From AP-15 sp963785565 (lineage in GTDB: Bacteria; Pseudomonadota; Alphaproteobacteria; ATCC43930; CGMCC-115725): DNA of 64,000 nt. The notes under the pieces are model-generated. The model searched no databases, was not told the origin of the DNA, and was given only the letters and a program-made list of their open reading frames with translations. The stretch covers positions 496,001 through 560,000 of the forward strand of contig CAWAVV010000005.1 in assembly GCA_963785565.1 (NCBI GenBank), in the 5' to 3' direction. The position numbers were made by a program, and so were the translations under genes. Shown here piece after piece: positions 55,421-64,000 of this stretch. Every line of letters begins with the position of its first letter. Positions within the stretch are counted from its first letter, which is position 1.

Positions 55421-55744
55421 TTACTGCGTCGTCGATTTCGGGGTCGGAATGATGCGGGTCACGACATTCGCGCCGCGCTCGAGGCAGTTCGGCACGCGCG
55501 GCGCGATCTTGGTTTTCCAGAAATCGCTGTCGTAGACCGCCTTGTAGAGAGCTTCGCGCTCGGCTTCGCTCTCGAAGCGGCGCATCCAGACATAGACGGA
55601 ATCGTCGGTTTCGCCGCGATAGCTGCCGGTGATGACCATGCCCTTGGATACCTGGAAGGGGATGATCTCCTCTTCCATGATCCTGACCCATTCATCCATC
55701 TTGCCCGGCAAAACCTTGTATTGGCGCAATTCGTAAAAGGCCAT
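55421..55744 (-). CDS. NIPSNAP family protein
   Basis: The 107-residue protein reads AFYELRQYKVLPGKMDEWVR, then KGMVITGSYRGETDDSVYVWMRRF and EREALYKAVYDSDFWK, the standard NIPSNAP ferredoxin-like fold. These small proteins are often encoded with degradative enzymes. It lies upstream of DUF4242 on the same strand (115 bp apart), plausibly in one operon. Confidence 0.92.
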   Translation of the reverse strand: MAFYELRQYKVLPGKMDEWVRIMEEEIIPFQVSKGMVITGSYRGETDDSVYVWMRRFESEAEREALYKAVYDSDFWKTKIAPRVPNCLERGANVVTRIIPTPKSTTQ

Positions 55745-55778
55745 TTCGCTGATCCTCCATTGGCTTGGTTAGGTTCTA

Positions 55779-55808
55779 CGCCAGCATAGCGACCGGGCGT
55801 CGCTGGCG
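55779..55808. repeat. 30-bp hairpin repeat, copy 1
   Basis: CGCCAGC and GCTGGCG are inverted arms around ATAGCGACCGGGCGTC. A copy with one base changed lies at 57510-57539, in the same orientation on the other side of the amidohydrolase gene. The surrounding interval 55745-56155 holds no gene that I can support. Confidence 0.65.
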
Positions 55809-56155
55809 AAAGCCGGCGCCATCGCCCTGGCGGGGCGACGCGCATCGTGGCCTCGATTTTCACACATCAGGGGCGAGCGAGGAAGAACGGGCGCGCTATC
55901 GCCGGCGCCCTGCATAAAGAGGCGGGTGAGACGATCAGGTCGGCATGGCCGTTGCCTGCCAAATCCAAGAATTTGTCGTCGTTCGGATCACCGAGCGGAT
56001 CACCGCCAGCCGAGAGTCAGGCTCAGACAGCTACCGACCCCCGGAGCATGCTCCGCTATATCGGCGAAGGCTCCGCAAGTGGTATAGTGGGGCTGGTGAG
56101 GGTCGTGTAGACGGCACGACTGCGAGGGCGTCCACCACCAAGGGAGGGTCAAATC

Positions 56156-57277
56156 ATGGCGAATTACAGGGTCATATCATCGGACAATCACGTGTTTGAG
56201 CCACCGGATTTGTGGACGAGCAGAGCCAAGCCGGTGTTCAAGGAGCGGGTCCCGCAGCTTGTCCGCGAATATGATGGCGATTGGTGGTACTGCGACGGCC
56301 ACCGGACGATCGGGCTGAGCCCCGGGGCACAGACGGGTATGCGGTTCGAGGCGCCGGAAAAGATGGTCCGCACCATGACCTTTGATAAAGTCCGCCGCGG
56401 GGGCTACATCCCCGAGGAGCACCTCAAGGATATGGATGCCGATGGGGTGGATGTGAGCATTGTCTATCCCACGGTTGGTCTGCTGCTGTACAGCGTGCCG
56501 GACACTGCGCTGCTGTCGGAGATTTTTAGAGGATACAACAACTGGCTCGCCGAGTTCAGCGCCGGGGAACCCAAGCGCCTCAAGGGCATCGCCATGATCA
56601 ACGTGGACGATGTGCAGGAGGGCGTCAAGGAACTGGAGCGCTGTGCCAAGATGGGGCTGGCGGGCGGCATGGTCACCGTCTATCCCCCGGAGGGGAAGGG
56701 ATACGATAATCCCATGTATGAGCCCCTGTGGGCGGCGGCCCAGGATCTGGATATTCCCCTTGGCATGCACATCGCGACCAACCGGCCGGGCCCGGGCCAG
56801 GATTTTGGGCTCGAGGACCGCAACCGCGTCCGCAATTCCTTCCTGGCCAACGCCGACCACTGGGTGCGGATGTCTCTTAGCGATATGATCTTCAGCGGCG
56901 TCTTTGAGCGCTATCCAAAGCTCCAGGTGGGCACCGTGGAGCACGAACTGTCCTGGATTCCCCACTTCCTGGACCGCATCGACTACACCTACACCCAACG
57001 GGTCCAGCAAGAGCGCTATCGGTTCAAAGAGGCCATGCTGCCCAGCGATTATTTCCACCGCAACGTATTTGCGGGCTTCCAAGAAGATGCCATGGGGATA
57101 CGCGATCGCCACATCATCGGCGTCGACAATCTCCTCTGGGGCTCAGATTATCCCCATGTCGAGTCCACCTTCCCCAGGAGCCGGCAAATCATCGACGAGG
57201 TTTTGAAGGACTGTACTGAAGAGGAAAAGGCCAAGATCGCCGGAGGCAATGCGGTCAGGATATACCACCTCAACTAG
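56156..57277 (+). CDS. Amidohydrolase family 2 protein
   Basis: The 373-residue TIM-barrel metal enzyme has N-terminal SSDNHVFEPPDLW, GMHIATNRPG, TVEHELSWIPHFLDR and the catalytic Asp in LWGSDYPHVEST. The layout is that of gamma-resorcylate decarboxylase/ACMSD-like amidohydrolases. GGGAGG lies just upstream. Codon use differs from the neighbours: Pro CCC exceeds CCG, and AGA, AGG and ATA codons occur. With matching 30-bp hairpins on both sides, horizontal acquisition is plausible. Confidence 0.92.
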   Translation: MANYRVISSDNHVFEPPDLWTSRAKPVFKERVPQLVREYDGDWWYCDGHRTIGLSPGAQTGMRFEAPEKMVRTMTFDKVRRGGYIPEEHLKDMDADGVDVSIVYPTVGLLLYSVPDTALLSEIFRGYNNWLAEFSAGEPKRLKGIAMINVDDVQEGVKELERCAKMGLAGGMVTVYPPEGKGYDNPMYEPLWAAAQDLDIPLGMHIATNRPGPGQDFGLEDRNRVRNSFLANADHWVRMSLSDMIFSGVFERYPKLQVGTVEHELSWIPHFLDRIDYTYTQRVQQERYRFKEAMLPSDYFHRNVFAGFQEDAMGIRDRHIIGVDNLLWGSDYPHVESTFPRSRQIIDEVLKDCTEEEKAKIAGGNAVRIYHLN

Positions 57278-57509
57278 GTTCCTTCGGTCATCCTGGTCAC
57301 CTGACGCTGCTACCGCTGGGTCCTCCCGGGGAGGAGGATCCAGCGAATGGGGTGGAAAAGTGCCAGTACCTTCCGACAATTGTGTTGCCCGATGACTTTT
57401 TGCTGGGCCGCCACCGCGGATTGCGACCGCGATCTAGAATTGTTGCAGAGTGGCAGAATGCGCTATCGCCGTTCTGCCCTACGCTTGCTGCTGGCTCAGT
57501 TGGCTCGCG

Positions 57510-57539
57510 CGCCAGCATAACGACCGGGCGTCGCTGGCG
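57510..57539. repeat. 30-bp hairpin repeat, copy 2
   Basis: CGCCAGC-ATAACGACCGGGCGTC-GCTGGCG, differing at one position from the copy at 55779-55808. The gap 57278-57712 contains nothing else recognisable. Confidence 0.65.
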
Positions 57540-57712
57540 GAAGCAGGCACCCAACTCGCTCAAAGCAACGCCGCGCCAGCGGCTGCCTCAGCCTCGGCAA
57601 CGACGCACGCGATGATCGCGCCCGCCAGCTCCATTGGCGTGGATCAGGCTGATAGGGTCCTCGCAGTGGCCTCAACGAGCCGCCGGACACAGCCAGGCGT
57701 CTCGCCGTGAGA

Positions 57713-58033
57713 CTAGCTCTTTTTCTCCCAATAGCCGGGTGCGGCGGGAAAGACAGTGTGGCAGCGCGTCGCCTGAGGCGCGCCGTCCAGCGTGTCCGCG
57801 ACGGCACTCCAGACAGCGTAGTGGGGTGCCGCCCGATGCGCCTCAAGCGCCGCCTCGTCCCGGTAGGCTTCGAAGAAGTAATAGACGTTCTGGTCCTGTG
57901 CATCTTGCAGAACGTTGAAGCGCAGACAGCCCGGCTCGTCCCGCTCGGAGCCGAGGGCATCGACCTCGATCGCCTTCAGAAAACGTTCGCGCTCGTCGGG
58001 CTTCACTCGGACCTTCACCCACATTGCCAGCAT
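57713..58033 (-). CDS. Antibiotic biosynthesis monooxygenase (ABM) domain protein
   Basis: The 106-residue protein has MWVKVRVKPDERERFLKAIE, DEPGCLRFNVLQDAQDQN and the YFFEAYRDEAALEAHRAAPH signature of YgiN/ABM proteins. Single-domain, cytosolic, and probably a quinol or aromatic monooxygenase or a small-molecule-binding dimer. It sits at the edge of the monooxygenase cluster but is separately oriented. Confidence 0.92.
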   Translation of the reverse strand: MLAMWVKVRVKPDERERFLKAIEVDALGSERDEPGCLRFNVLQDAQDQNVYYFFEAYRDEAALEAHRAAPHYAVWSAVADTLDGAPQATRCHTVFPAAPGYWEKKS

Positions 58034-58201
58034 GCCGCCTCCCTTTCGTCAGTATGTCGAACTCCCCGCGTTCGCGCTCGGTCCGACCCGTACCGGACTA
58101 TGGGATCTTATGCGAGCGGCAATGCATTAGGAATGGTTACGCCAAGCAGCAGGCGCGGGGGCACCGGGCTGCGCGTCCCGCCTCTCTCCCGTCTCGGGCG
58201 G

Positions 58202-59539
58202 TCAGAACCCGCGTTTTTCGAAGAAGCGGTTTTCGGGGCGGGGGAGGCCTAGGTTTTCTCGCAGGGTCTTGCCTTCGTATTCGCGGCGGAAGAGGCCGCG
58301 GCGCTGCAATTCCGGGACGACGCGGTCTACGAAGTCGTCGAGCCCGCCCGGCACCCACGGGAACATGATGTTGAACCCGTCGCAGGCGTCGCCGTAAAGC
58401 CATTCCTCCATCTGGTCGGCGATCATCGAGGGTGAGCCCACCAAGGCCAGCCCGCCATAACTGCCGGCGATGCGCGCCAGGTCGCGCACCGTCAGATTGT
58501 CGCGCCGGGCGCGGGCGATGACCCGCTCGCGGCCGCTCTTGCTGGCGTTCGATTCCGGGATGTCGGGCAACGGCCCGTCGAGATCGAATTTCGAGGCGTC
58601 ATGGCCGAGCGCGATCGACAGCGAGGCGAGGCCGCTGTCGGGATGGACGAGGCTGTCGAGCAAAGCCCGCTTCTCGCGCGCCTCGGCGGCGGTGTCGCCG
58701 ACGACGACGAGTGCCCCGGGCATGATCTTCATATGCTCGGGGTTACGGCCCAACCGCTGCATCCGTCCTCTGACATCGGCATAAAACGCCTGCGCGTCGG
58801 CGAGATTGCCGCCGCTGGCAAAGATCACCTCGGCAGTCTCGGCGGCGAGCTGGCGCCCGGCGTCCGACGCGCCGGCCTGGACGATGACCGGCCAGCCCTG
58901 GATCGGCCGCGCGATGTTCAACGGGCCGCGCACCGACAGGAATTCGCCCTTATGGTCGAGGATGTGCAGCCGCTCGGGATCGAAATAGACGCCGCTTTCG
59001 ACATCACGGATAAAGGCGTCCTCGGCCCAGCTGTCCCACAACCCGGTTACGACATCGAAGAATTCGCGGGCGCGGCGATAGCGCTCGCCATGCTCCATAT
59101 GCTCGGTCAGGCCGAAATTGAGCGCCAAATCCGGGTTCGAGGTGGTGACCAAGTTCCACGCGGCGCGCCCGCCGCTGATGTGGTCGAGCGACGCGAACCG
59201 GCGGGCAATCAGATAGGGCGGCTCGAAGGTGGTGGAGGCGGTGGCGATCAGCCCCAGATGCTCGGTCATCATCGCCAAGGCCGGCAACAGGGTCAGCGGA
59301 TCGAACGAGGTCACAGTCGCGCTTCGCTTCAACGCCGCCATCGGCATGTTCAGGACCCCGAGATGGTCGGCCATGAACCAGGCGTCGAACCGGCCGCGTT
59401 CCAGGGTCTGCGCAAAGCCGATCAGGTGCTTGAGGTTGAAATTGGCGTCGGGATAAGCGCCGGGATAACGCCACCAAGCGGTATGGATGCCGACCGGTCG
59501 CATAAACGCGCCCAGACGCAATTGTCGCGCTGCTGCCAT
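58202..59539 (-). CDS. LLM-class flavin-dependent monooxygenase, NtaA/SnaA/DszA type
   Basis: The 445-residue FMNH2-dependent oxygenase has WWRYPGAYPDANFNLKHLIG, RGRFDAWFMADHLGVLN, the SGRAAWNLVTTSN motif and QAGASDAGRQLAAETAEVIF. It oxidises aminopolycarboxylates, organosulfur or similar compounds using reduced flavin from a partner reductase, probably the divergently transcribed gene at 59662. The 122-bp intergenic region should contain both promoters. Confidence 0.94.
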   Translation of the reverse strand: MAAARQLRLGAFMRPVGIHTAWWRYPGAYPDANFNLKHLIGFAQTLERGRFDAWFMADHLGVLNMPMAALKRSATVTSFDPLTLLPALAMMTEHLGLIATASTTFEPPYLIARRFASLDHISGGRAAWNLVTTSNPDLALNFGLTEHMEHGERYRRAREFFDVVTGLWDSWAEDAFIRDVESGVYFDPERLHILDHKGEFLSVRGPLNIARPIQGWPVIVQAGASDAGRQLAAETAEVIFASGGNLADAQAFYADVRGRMQRLGRNPEHMKIMPGALVVVGDTAAEAREKRALLDSLVHPDSGLASLSIALGHDASKFDLDGPLPDIPESNASKSGRERVIARARRDNLTVRDLARIAGSYGGLALVGSPSMIADQMEEWLYGDACDGFNIMFPWVPGGLDDFVDRVVPELQRRGLFRREYEGKTLRENLGLPRPENRFFEKRGF

Positions 59540-59661
59540 CGCTGCCCCGTGAGTGGTCTGAGTCCATCATGGATCGGTTGCCGCAAACACCGCAATATCC
59601 GCCGCGCAGCGCAAAAGGCTGTTATCGTGACCGGTCACAAAATCACGGATAGATCGACTTA

Positions 59662-60342
59662 ATGCCCAGCTCTCATAACTCCCCACCTGCCACTCTTGAC
59701 CGCGCTCTCGAAGTTGGTCCGGACGACTGGCAGGCGCCCGGCTTTTATCAGATGTTGACTGCCTTGGTCGTGCCGCGGCCGGTCGGCTGGATTTCGACGA
59801 TCTCGGCGAGCGGCGTGCGCAACGTGGCGCCGTATTCGTACTTCAACCTTATGGGGAGCGATCCGCCCTACGTCGCGTTCGGCTCGACCGGCGTCAAGGA
59901 TAGCCTGAAGAACCTTCGCGAAGTGCCGGAGTTCGTCGCGAACATCGTCACGATGCACCTCTTGGAGAGAATGAACTTCACCTCGGGGGATTTTCCGCGC
60001 GACGAGGACGAATTCGACTGGGCCGCTCTGACGCCGGCGCCGTCGGCGAAGGTGCGCCCGTTCCGGGTTGCCGAAGCCAAGGCGCACCTCGAATGCGAGG
60101 TCGCGCAGATCGTGACCGACCGCAACACCAACATCGTGCTCGGCCGCGTCGTGCATGCGCATGTCGATCCGTCAGTCTGGAAGAACGGGCGGGTCGATCC
60201 CAAATTGCTCGACCCGGTGTGCCGCCTCTCCGGCTCGGGTTATGCCACCCTGGGCGCAGTAGTTAACGTCCAGCGCCCGCAGTGGAAGAACATCGAAGGC
60301 ACCGTCGGGCTGGATGCGATGCCGCGGGCGGAACAGCGGTAG
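59662..60342 (+). CDS. Flavin reductase-like domain protein
   Basis: The 226-residue FMN-binding split-barrel protein reads MLTALVVPRPVGWISTISAS, NVAPYSYFNLMGSDPPYVAF, then SKDS/KNLREVPEFVANIV-like text and an EAKAHLECEVAQI strand. It fits the NADH:FMN oxidoreductase (ActVB/HpaC-like or DIM6/NTAB) family. It lies between the two LLM monooxygenases and is the obvious supplier of reduced flavin. Confidence 0.92.
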   Translation: MPSSHNSPPATLDRALEVGPDDWQAPGFYQMLTALVVPRPVGWISTISASGVRNVAPYSYFNLMGSDPPYVAFGSTGVKDSLKNLREVPEFVANIVTMHLLERMNFTSGDFPRDEDEFDWAALTPAPSAKVRPFRVAEAKAHLECEVAQIVTDRNTNIVLGRVVHAHVDPSVWKNGRVDPKLLDPVCRLSGSGYATLGAVVNVQRPQWKNIEGTVGLDAMPRAEQR

Positions 60343-60428
60343 CGCTGTTGCAGCTCGCCTAGATCGCGAGCGGAAGCAGCCGACACCGCGCAGGCATTCT
60401 GGGCCACCATCAAAGGAGAACCGCGCGA

Positions 60429-61772
60429 ATGTGTGCCGCCACTCGTCAGATGCACCTCGGCGTGTTTGTGCTCGGCACCGGCAACCATTCGGCCGGCTGG
60501 CGCTACGAAGGGGCCGCGGTCAGCAACAACGATCTGTCGGTCACCACCGAAATCGCCCGCATCGCCGAGCGCGGCAAATTCGACTTGTTGTTCGTCTCCG
60601 ACGGGTTGGTCATGGACGCGGGAGATCACCCTTCGTTTCTATGCCGCTTCGAGCCGACCACCCTGATCTCGGTGCTCAGCGCCGCGACCCGGCATATCGG
60701 GCTCGGCGCCACGGTCTCGACCAGCTATGGCGAGCCCTATCACGTCGCCCGCACTTTTGCCTCGATCGACCATATCAGCGATGGCCGCGCCGCATGGAAC
60801 GTGGTCACCAGCGCACAGCCCAAAGCCGCGCTCAATTTCAGCCGCGATCGGCAGATGGACCACAATCTGCGCTACGAGGTCGCCAACGAATTCGTCGATG
60901 TCGTCAAGGGGCTATGGGATTGCTGGGAGGACGATGCGATCGTCGCTGACAAGGAGTCGGGGGTCTATATCGATGCCGATCGGGTGCGGCCGTTGAACCA
61001 CAGGGGGCAGTTCTTTCAGGTCCGAGGGCCGATGAACATCGCCCGCTGCCCGCAGGGGCATCCGGTCATCATCCAGGCCGGCGGGTCGCCCTCGGGGCTC
61101 GAACTGGCGGCGCGGACCGCGGATGTCGTCTTTTCGGTGGTGCAGGAGCTCGACAGCGCGAAGGCGGCCTACGCCGATCTAAAGGGCCGGCTCGGTAAAT
61201 ACCGGCGCGCACCCGAATCGCTGGCGGTTCTGCCGGGAGTAATGCCGATCATCGGCGATACCGATGCCGCCGCGAAAGACAAGCTGTCACTGTTGCAGAG
61301 CTGGCTGACCCCCGCCAACGCAGCGGTCCTGGTCAGTGGCCGGATCGGCTACGACGTCTCGGGCTTTCCGCTCGACGGGCCGGTGCCCGCGCCGCCGCCG
61401 AGCGAGGGCGGCCGCACCTTTTCGCGGGTGCTGTTCGAGACCGCGCGGCGCGAGAACATGACCTTGCGCGACCTCTACAATTTGACCGCCGCGGCGCGCG
61501 GCCACTGGGTCGTGTGCGGAACCCCGCAGCGGATTGCGGATACACTCGGAGAATGGTTCGTCGAGGGGGCGGCCGACGGGTTCAACATTTTGCCGCCCTA
61601 TTTCCCCGGCGGGTTTGCCGATTTCGTCGATCTCGTCGTGCCCGAGTTGCAGCGCCGCGGCTTGTTCCGCCGCGAGTATCAGGGGACGACGTTGCGCGAC
61701 CATCTCGGCCTCGCCCGCGTCGCCGCGCCCTCAGCCGCGCCGTCGGCGAAGGATGACGCGGCTCGGGCCTGA
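60429..61772 (+). CDS. LLM-class flavin-dependent monooxygenase, NtaA/SnaA/DszA type
   Basis: The 447-residue paralogue of the 58202 product has VLGTGNHSAGWRYEGAAVSN, RGKFDLLFVSDGLVM, DGRAAWNVVTSAQPKAALNF and IIQAGGSPSGLELAARTADV. GGAGAA lies upstream of ATG 60429. It follows the flavin reductase by 86 bp on the same strand and is probably its direct partner. Confidence 0.94.
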   Translation: MCAATRQMHLGVFVLGTGNHSAGWRYEGAAVSNNDLSVTTEIARIAERGKFDLLFVSDGLVMDAGDHPSFLCRFEPTTLISVLSAATRHIGLGATVSTSYGEPYHVARTFASIDHISDGRAAWNVVTSAQPKAALNFSRDRQMDHNLRYEVANEFVDVVKGLWDCWEDDAIVADKESGVYIDADRVRPLNHRGQFFQVRGPMNIARCPQGHPVIIQAGGSPSGLELAARTADVVFSVVQELDSAKAAYADLKGRLGKYRRAPESLAVLPGVMPIIGDTDAAAKDKLSLLQSWLTPANAAVLVSGRIGYDVSGFPLDGPVPAPPPSEGGRTFSRVLFETARRENMTLRDLYNLTAAARGHWVVCGTPQRIADTLGEWFVEGAADGFNILPPYFPGGFADFVDLVVPELQRRGLFRREYQGTTLRDHLGLARVAAPSAAPSAKDDAARA

Positions 61773-61820
61773 CCGGCGATTTCTGCGTCGCCTGCCAGCC
61801 GATAGCTACAGCGCGGCCGC

Positions 61821-62324
61821 CTACGAGACGCGCTCGTAGGGGAAGCGCTTCACCTTCTCCATGTTTTTGCCCTCGATGCGGATCAGCCGGGTCGGTCCGG
61901 CGCGCCGCGGCGAATGCAGATCGCCCTCGTTGTAGAGATAGGCCATGCCAGGCTTCAGCGTGTAATCCTTGACGGGCCGCGCCTTGCCGGGATTGCCCTC
62001 GCCCGGGCGGGCGACCGGGAAATAGTCGGTCATGATCGTTTCGCCGCGCGCTTGGCCGTAGATCGCCCAGGACGGACCGTGGTCATGCGGGTGGCTGTCC
62101 TTGGCGCCATGGTTGACGTGACCAAGAATGCAGAAGCCGAGTTCCGGATCTTCGTACAGAACCTTGCGGTCGGGCACGTCGTCGCCGAGGTGCGTCTTTA
62201 CGAAATCCTCGTCCTTCAGCACCTCCTGAACCAGCGCGCAGACCTTTTTCCGCCCTTCGACACCCGGATCCGCCCCAAGGATGCGATGACATTCGGTGGA
62301 GAACTGCTCGAGACTATAGCCCAT
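61821..62324 (-). CDS. Cupin-fold protein, dioxygenase-like
   Basis: The 167-residue protein carries SHPHDHGPSWAIYGQARGET, a cupin motif 1 with three His and a Glu, and a second strand region MAYLYNEGDLHSPRRAGPTR with a His. This resembles cysteine dioxygenase-like or small-molecule dioxygenase cupins. ATG at 62324 (after TTG at 62327) has GGAGGGTCG upstream. It is located between two LLM monooxygenase genes. Confidence 0.85.
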   Translation of the reverse strand: MGYSLEQFSTECHRILGADPGVEGRKKVCALVQEVLKDEDFVKTHLGDDVPDRKVLYEDPELGFCILGHVNHGAKDSHPHDHGPSWAIYGQARGETIMTDYFPVARPGEGNPGKARPVKDYTLKPGMAYLYNEGDLHSPRRAGPTRLIRIEGKNMEKVKRFPYERVS

Positions 62325-62516
62325 CAACGACCCTCCTTAATGTGCCCCACGCCGGCGCGGGCAGGCTGAAGGAGCATACCCCAAGTTGACGCGAGGTGGC
62401 AAAATTCCCTAGCGGCACTCTGCTGAATTCGCCACGGCCAGCCGACGCTTTCGCCGGGACCACGGCGATGTGATATATTTCTCGCCGGGGTCCCCGGACG
62501 GAGGTAGGACGGCGCC

Positions 62517-63660
62517 ATGATCAAGCGGTTTCACGCGCTCTATGTCGGCCAGATCGAGCTCGACAATATCGGGCTCAACGGGACCCCGGCGAACGATCGC
62601 CGGTATTCGAACGAGCGCCTGTCCGAGGTCTTCGCGACGGTGCGCGACGTGGCGCGGGTCATGGACAAGGAGGGCTATTACGCGCTGTGGACGGCCGAGC
62701 ATCATTTCCAGCGCGAAGGCTACGAGTGCCTGCCGAACCTGATCCAGCTCGGCCTTTGGTTGGCGACCCAGACCAAGCGGCTTAAATTGGGATGCGCGTT
62801 CAACATCCTGCCGATGTGGCACCCCATCCGGCTCGCCGAGGACTACGCGATGGCCGACATCGTGACCGACGGCCGGGTGATCATGGGGGTCGGCCGCGGC
62901 TATCACACCCGCGAGGTCGAGACCTTTGGCGCGCCGTTGCTCGATGCCGACGCCAACCGCGAAATCTTCGAGGAAGGGCTGCAGCTGTTGCTGAAGTGCT
63001 TCAACGAGGAGGCGTTCCATCACAAGGGCAAGTATTTCGAATGCCCGCCGCAGCGTGCCCTATCGCGGCTACCAGCTCGAAGAGATTACGATGGTGCCGC
63101 GGCCAAAATATCTGCCGGTCGAGATCTGGATGCCGATCGCCAGCGGCAGGACCATCGACATGATGGCGCAATACGGCATCAAGGCGATGGTGACGTTAAA
63201 CGGCGAGAAGATCCTCGACGACGTGGTGCGCGCCTATCACGCCGCCTGCCGTCGCCACGGCCGCGACGTGGCGCTCGGGCAAGACATGATCTGGGGCGCC
63301 GGCCTCTATCTCGCCGACAGCCGCGAGGAGGCGATGCGCCGGGTCGAGCCGTCGCATGACGAGCGTTACAAATGGTTCGCACCGTTCGGGTTTGTCCGCT
63401 ACGCCGACGAAGAGGGCCGCACCTGGGGCACCCCGGGGGCGCCGGTGCGGGTGCCGTCGCTCGCCGACGGGGTGGCGCAGAAGGCATGGTTCTGCGGTAC
63501 GCCGGCGCAGGTTATCGACGGCATCAAATCGATCGAGGCGAAATATCCCGGGCTCGAGGATTTCATGATCCACTGGGCCGAAGGCCTGCCGCCCGACGAG
63601 TTCAAGGACCAGCTGCGCTGGTTCGCGCGCGATGTGATGCCCGCCTTCAACCGCGGGTAA
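62517..63660 (+). CDS. LLM-class flavin-dependent oxidoreductase (luciferase-like), single frameshift
   Basis: The first part (KRFHALYVGQIELDNIGLNG, YALWTAEHHFQREGYE, VGRGYHTREVETFGAPL) is in frame 3. The second part (YRGYQLEEITMVPRPKYLP, then GLEDFMIHWAEGLPPDEF) is in frame 1. One extra base near 63052, in text that should read ECPPQVPYRGYQ, causes the switch. Corrected, the protein is about 380 residues, a bacterial-luciferase-like alkanal or limonene monooxygenase-type enzyme. GGAGG precedes the ATG. The dehydrogenase gene follows after 31 bp. Confidence 0.9.
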
Positions 63661-63691
63661 CGCGCGGTCGAGCTTCGAAGAGGGGAAAGAT

Positions 63692-64000
63692 TTGCCGGAC
63701 GCGAACAGCGCAACCACGATCGCAATCATCGGTGCGGGGATCGGCGGGGTCTATCTCGCCGCCCATCTGGGCGTCGCCGGCTTCAAGTTGCGGTTGCACG
63801 ACCTCGACGATGCTCGTCTCGCCGATATCCGGGCGATGGGCGGGATCACGGTCGAGGGCGATGCCGGTGGCTTTGCCGCGGTCGAGCAGGCGACGCCAAG
63901 CCTCCGCGCCGCCGTCGACGGCGCCGACATCATCATCATCGTGACCGGCGGCAACGCGCAGGAGGGCGCGGCGCGCCTGCTCGCCCCGCTGTTGCGCGAC
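63692..64000 (+). CDS. NAD/NADP octopine/nopaline dehydrogenase family protein, 3'-truncated by the window edge
   Basis: From TTG 63692 (GAGGGGAAAG upstream) an open frame runs to the end of the window. It encodes a Rossmann start AIIGAGIGGVYLAAHLGVAG, then RLHDLDDARLADIRAMGGIT and a GADIIIIVTGG strand, as in the N-terminal domain of octopine/nopaline-type dehydrogenases or ketopantoate-reductase-like proteins. These oxidise or form secondary-amine opine-like compounds. Only 103 codons are visible. Confidence 0.8.
   Translation, partial: MPDANSATTIAIIGAGIGGVYLAAHLGVAGFKLRLHDLDDARLADIRAMGGITVEGDAGGFAAVEQATPSLRAAVDGADIIIIVTGGNAQEGAARLLAPLLRD

Noticed and set aside
1..64000. tRNA, rRNA, riboswitch or prophage structural genes
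   Set aside because: I looked in the larger gaps and saw no cloverleaf, conserved rRNA text or phage gene order; small or divergent RNAs cannot be excluded by eye.

Overview
The window is 64 kb of high-GC chromosomal DNA from an alphaproteobacterium, probably a soil or rhizosphere member of the Rhodospirillales or Hyphomicrobiales. The evidence is the GC-rich codon use, short alphaproteobacterial-type Psd and PssA, DUF1285 and DUF4169 proteins, and an abundance of amidohydrolases, luciferase-like monooxygenases, ABC/TRAP solute-binding genes and REP-type palindromes. The genus cannot be fixed from the sequence alone. No rRNA, tRNA or CRISPR array was seen.

Region 1 (1-17 kb) looks like conserved chromosome. 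It holds a 5'-truncated aminopeptidase N and, on the opposite strand, a tRNA nucleotidyltransferase / small membrane protein / NUDIX / DUF1285 group. A forward operon follows, encoding MoxR ATPase, DUF58 protein, BatA-DUF4159 membrane protein and a VWA-like membrane protein. Next come psd and pssA (phosphatidylethanolamine synthesis), a cupin, an epimerase, an amidohydrolase and a small coiled-coil membrane protein.

Region 2 (17-31.5 kb) is accessory. It has three toxin-antitoxin loci (mazEF-like, vapBC-1, vapBC-2) and a histidinol-dehydrogenase paralogue. Rearrangement scars include a hisD/solute-binding-protein chimera and a P-loop ATPase gene joined to a truncated TRAP dctP. Metabolic genes are an SDR, an amidohydrolase, a beta-propeller, a creatininase, ChrA and oxalyl-CoA decarboxylase.

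Region 3 (31.8-42.7 kb) is an island of repeats around a complete type I restriction-modification system (hsdR, hsdM, hsdS). Three copies of a 214-bp element (inverted AGGCTGGGCAAG-type ends, two GAAA-loop REP hairpins inside) lie at 31.9, 34.3 and 41.6 kb. A related 213-bp element is at 42.2 kb. A 21-bp tandem repeat and other REP arrays also occur.

Region 4 (42.7-55 kb) contains a class II aldolase, a GlcG-like protein, an HTH protein, a cluster of three small ferredoxin-fold proteins plus a ThDP enzyme, and a DoxX-DoxX-NDH2 fusion. It also holds decaying genes: an adenylate-cyclase/TolB/TPR pseudogene, an IS110-type remnant and an enolase-superfamily remnant. Region 5 (55-64 kb) is catabolic: small DUF4242/NIPSNAP/ABM proteins, an amidohydrolase, three flavin-dependent LLM monooxygenases with a flavin reductase and a cupin, and the start of an octopine/nopaline-type dehydrogenase.

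Seven otherwise good genes carry single-base frameshifts, nearly all +1. Either the assembly is incompletely polished or there is unusual local decay. Reading frames should be treated with that in mind.
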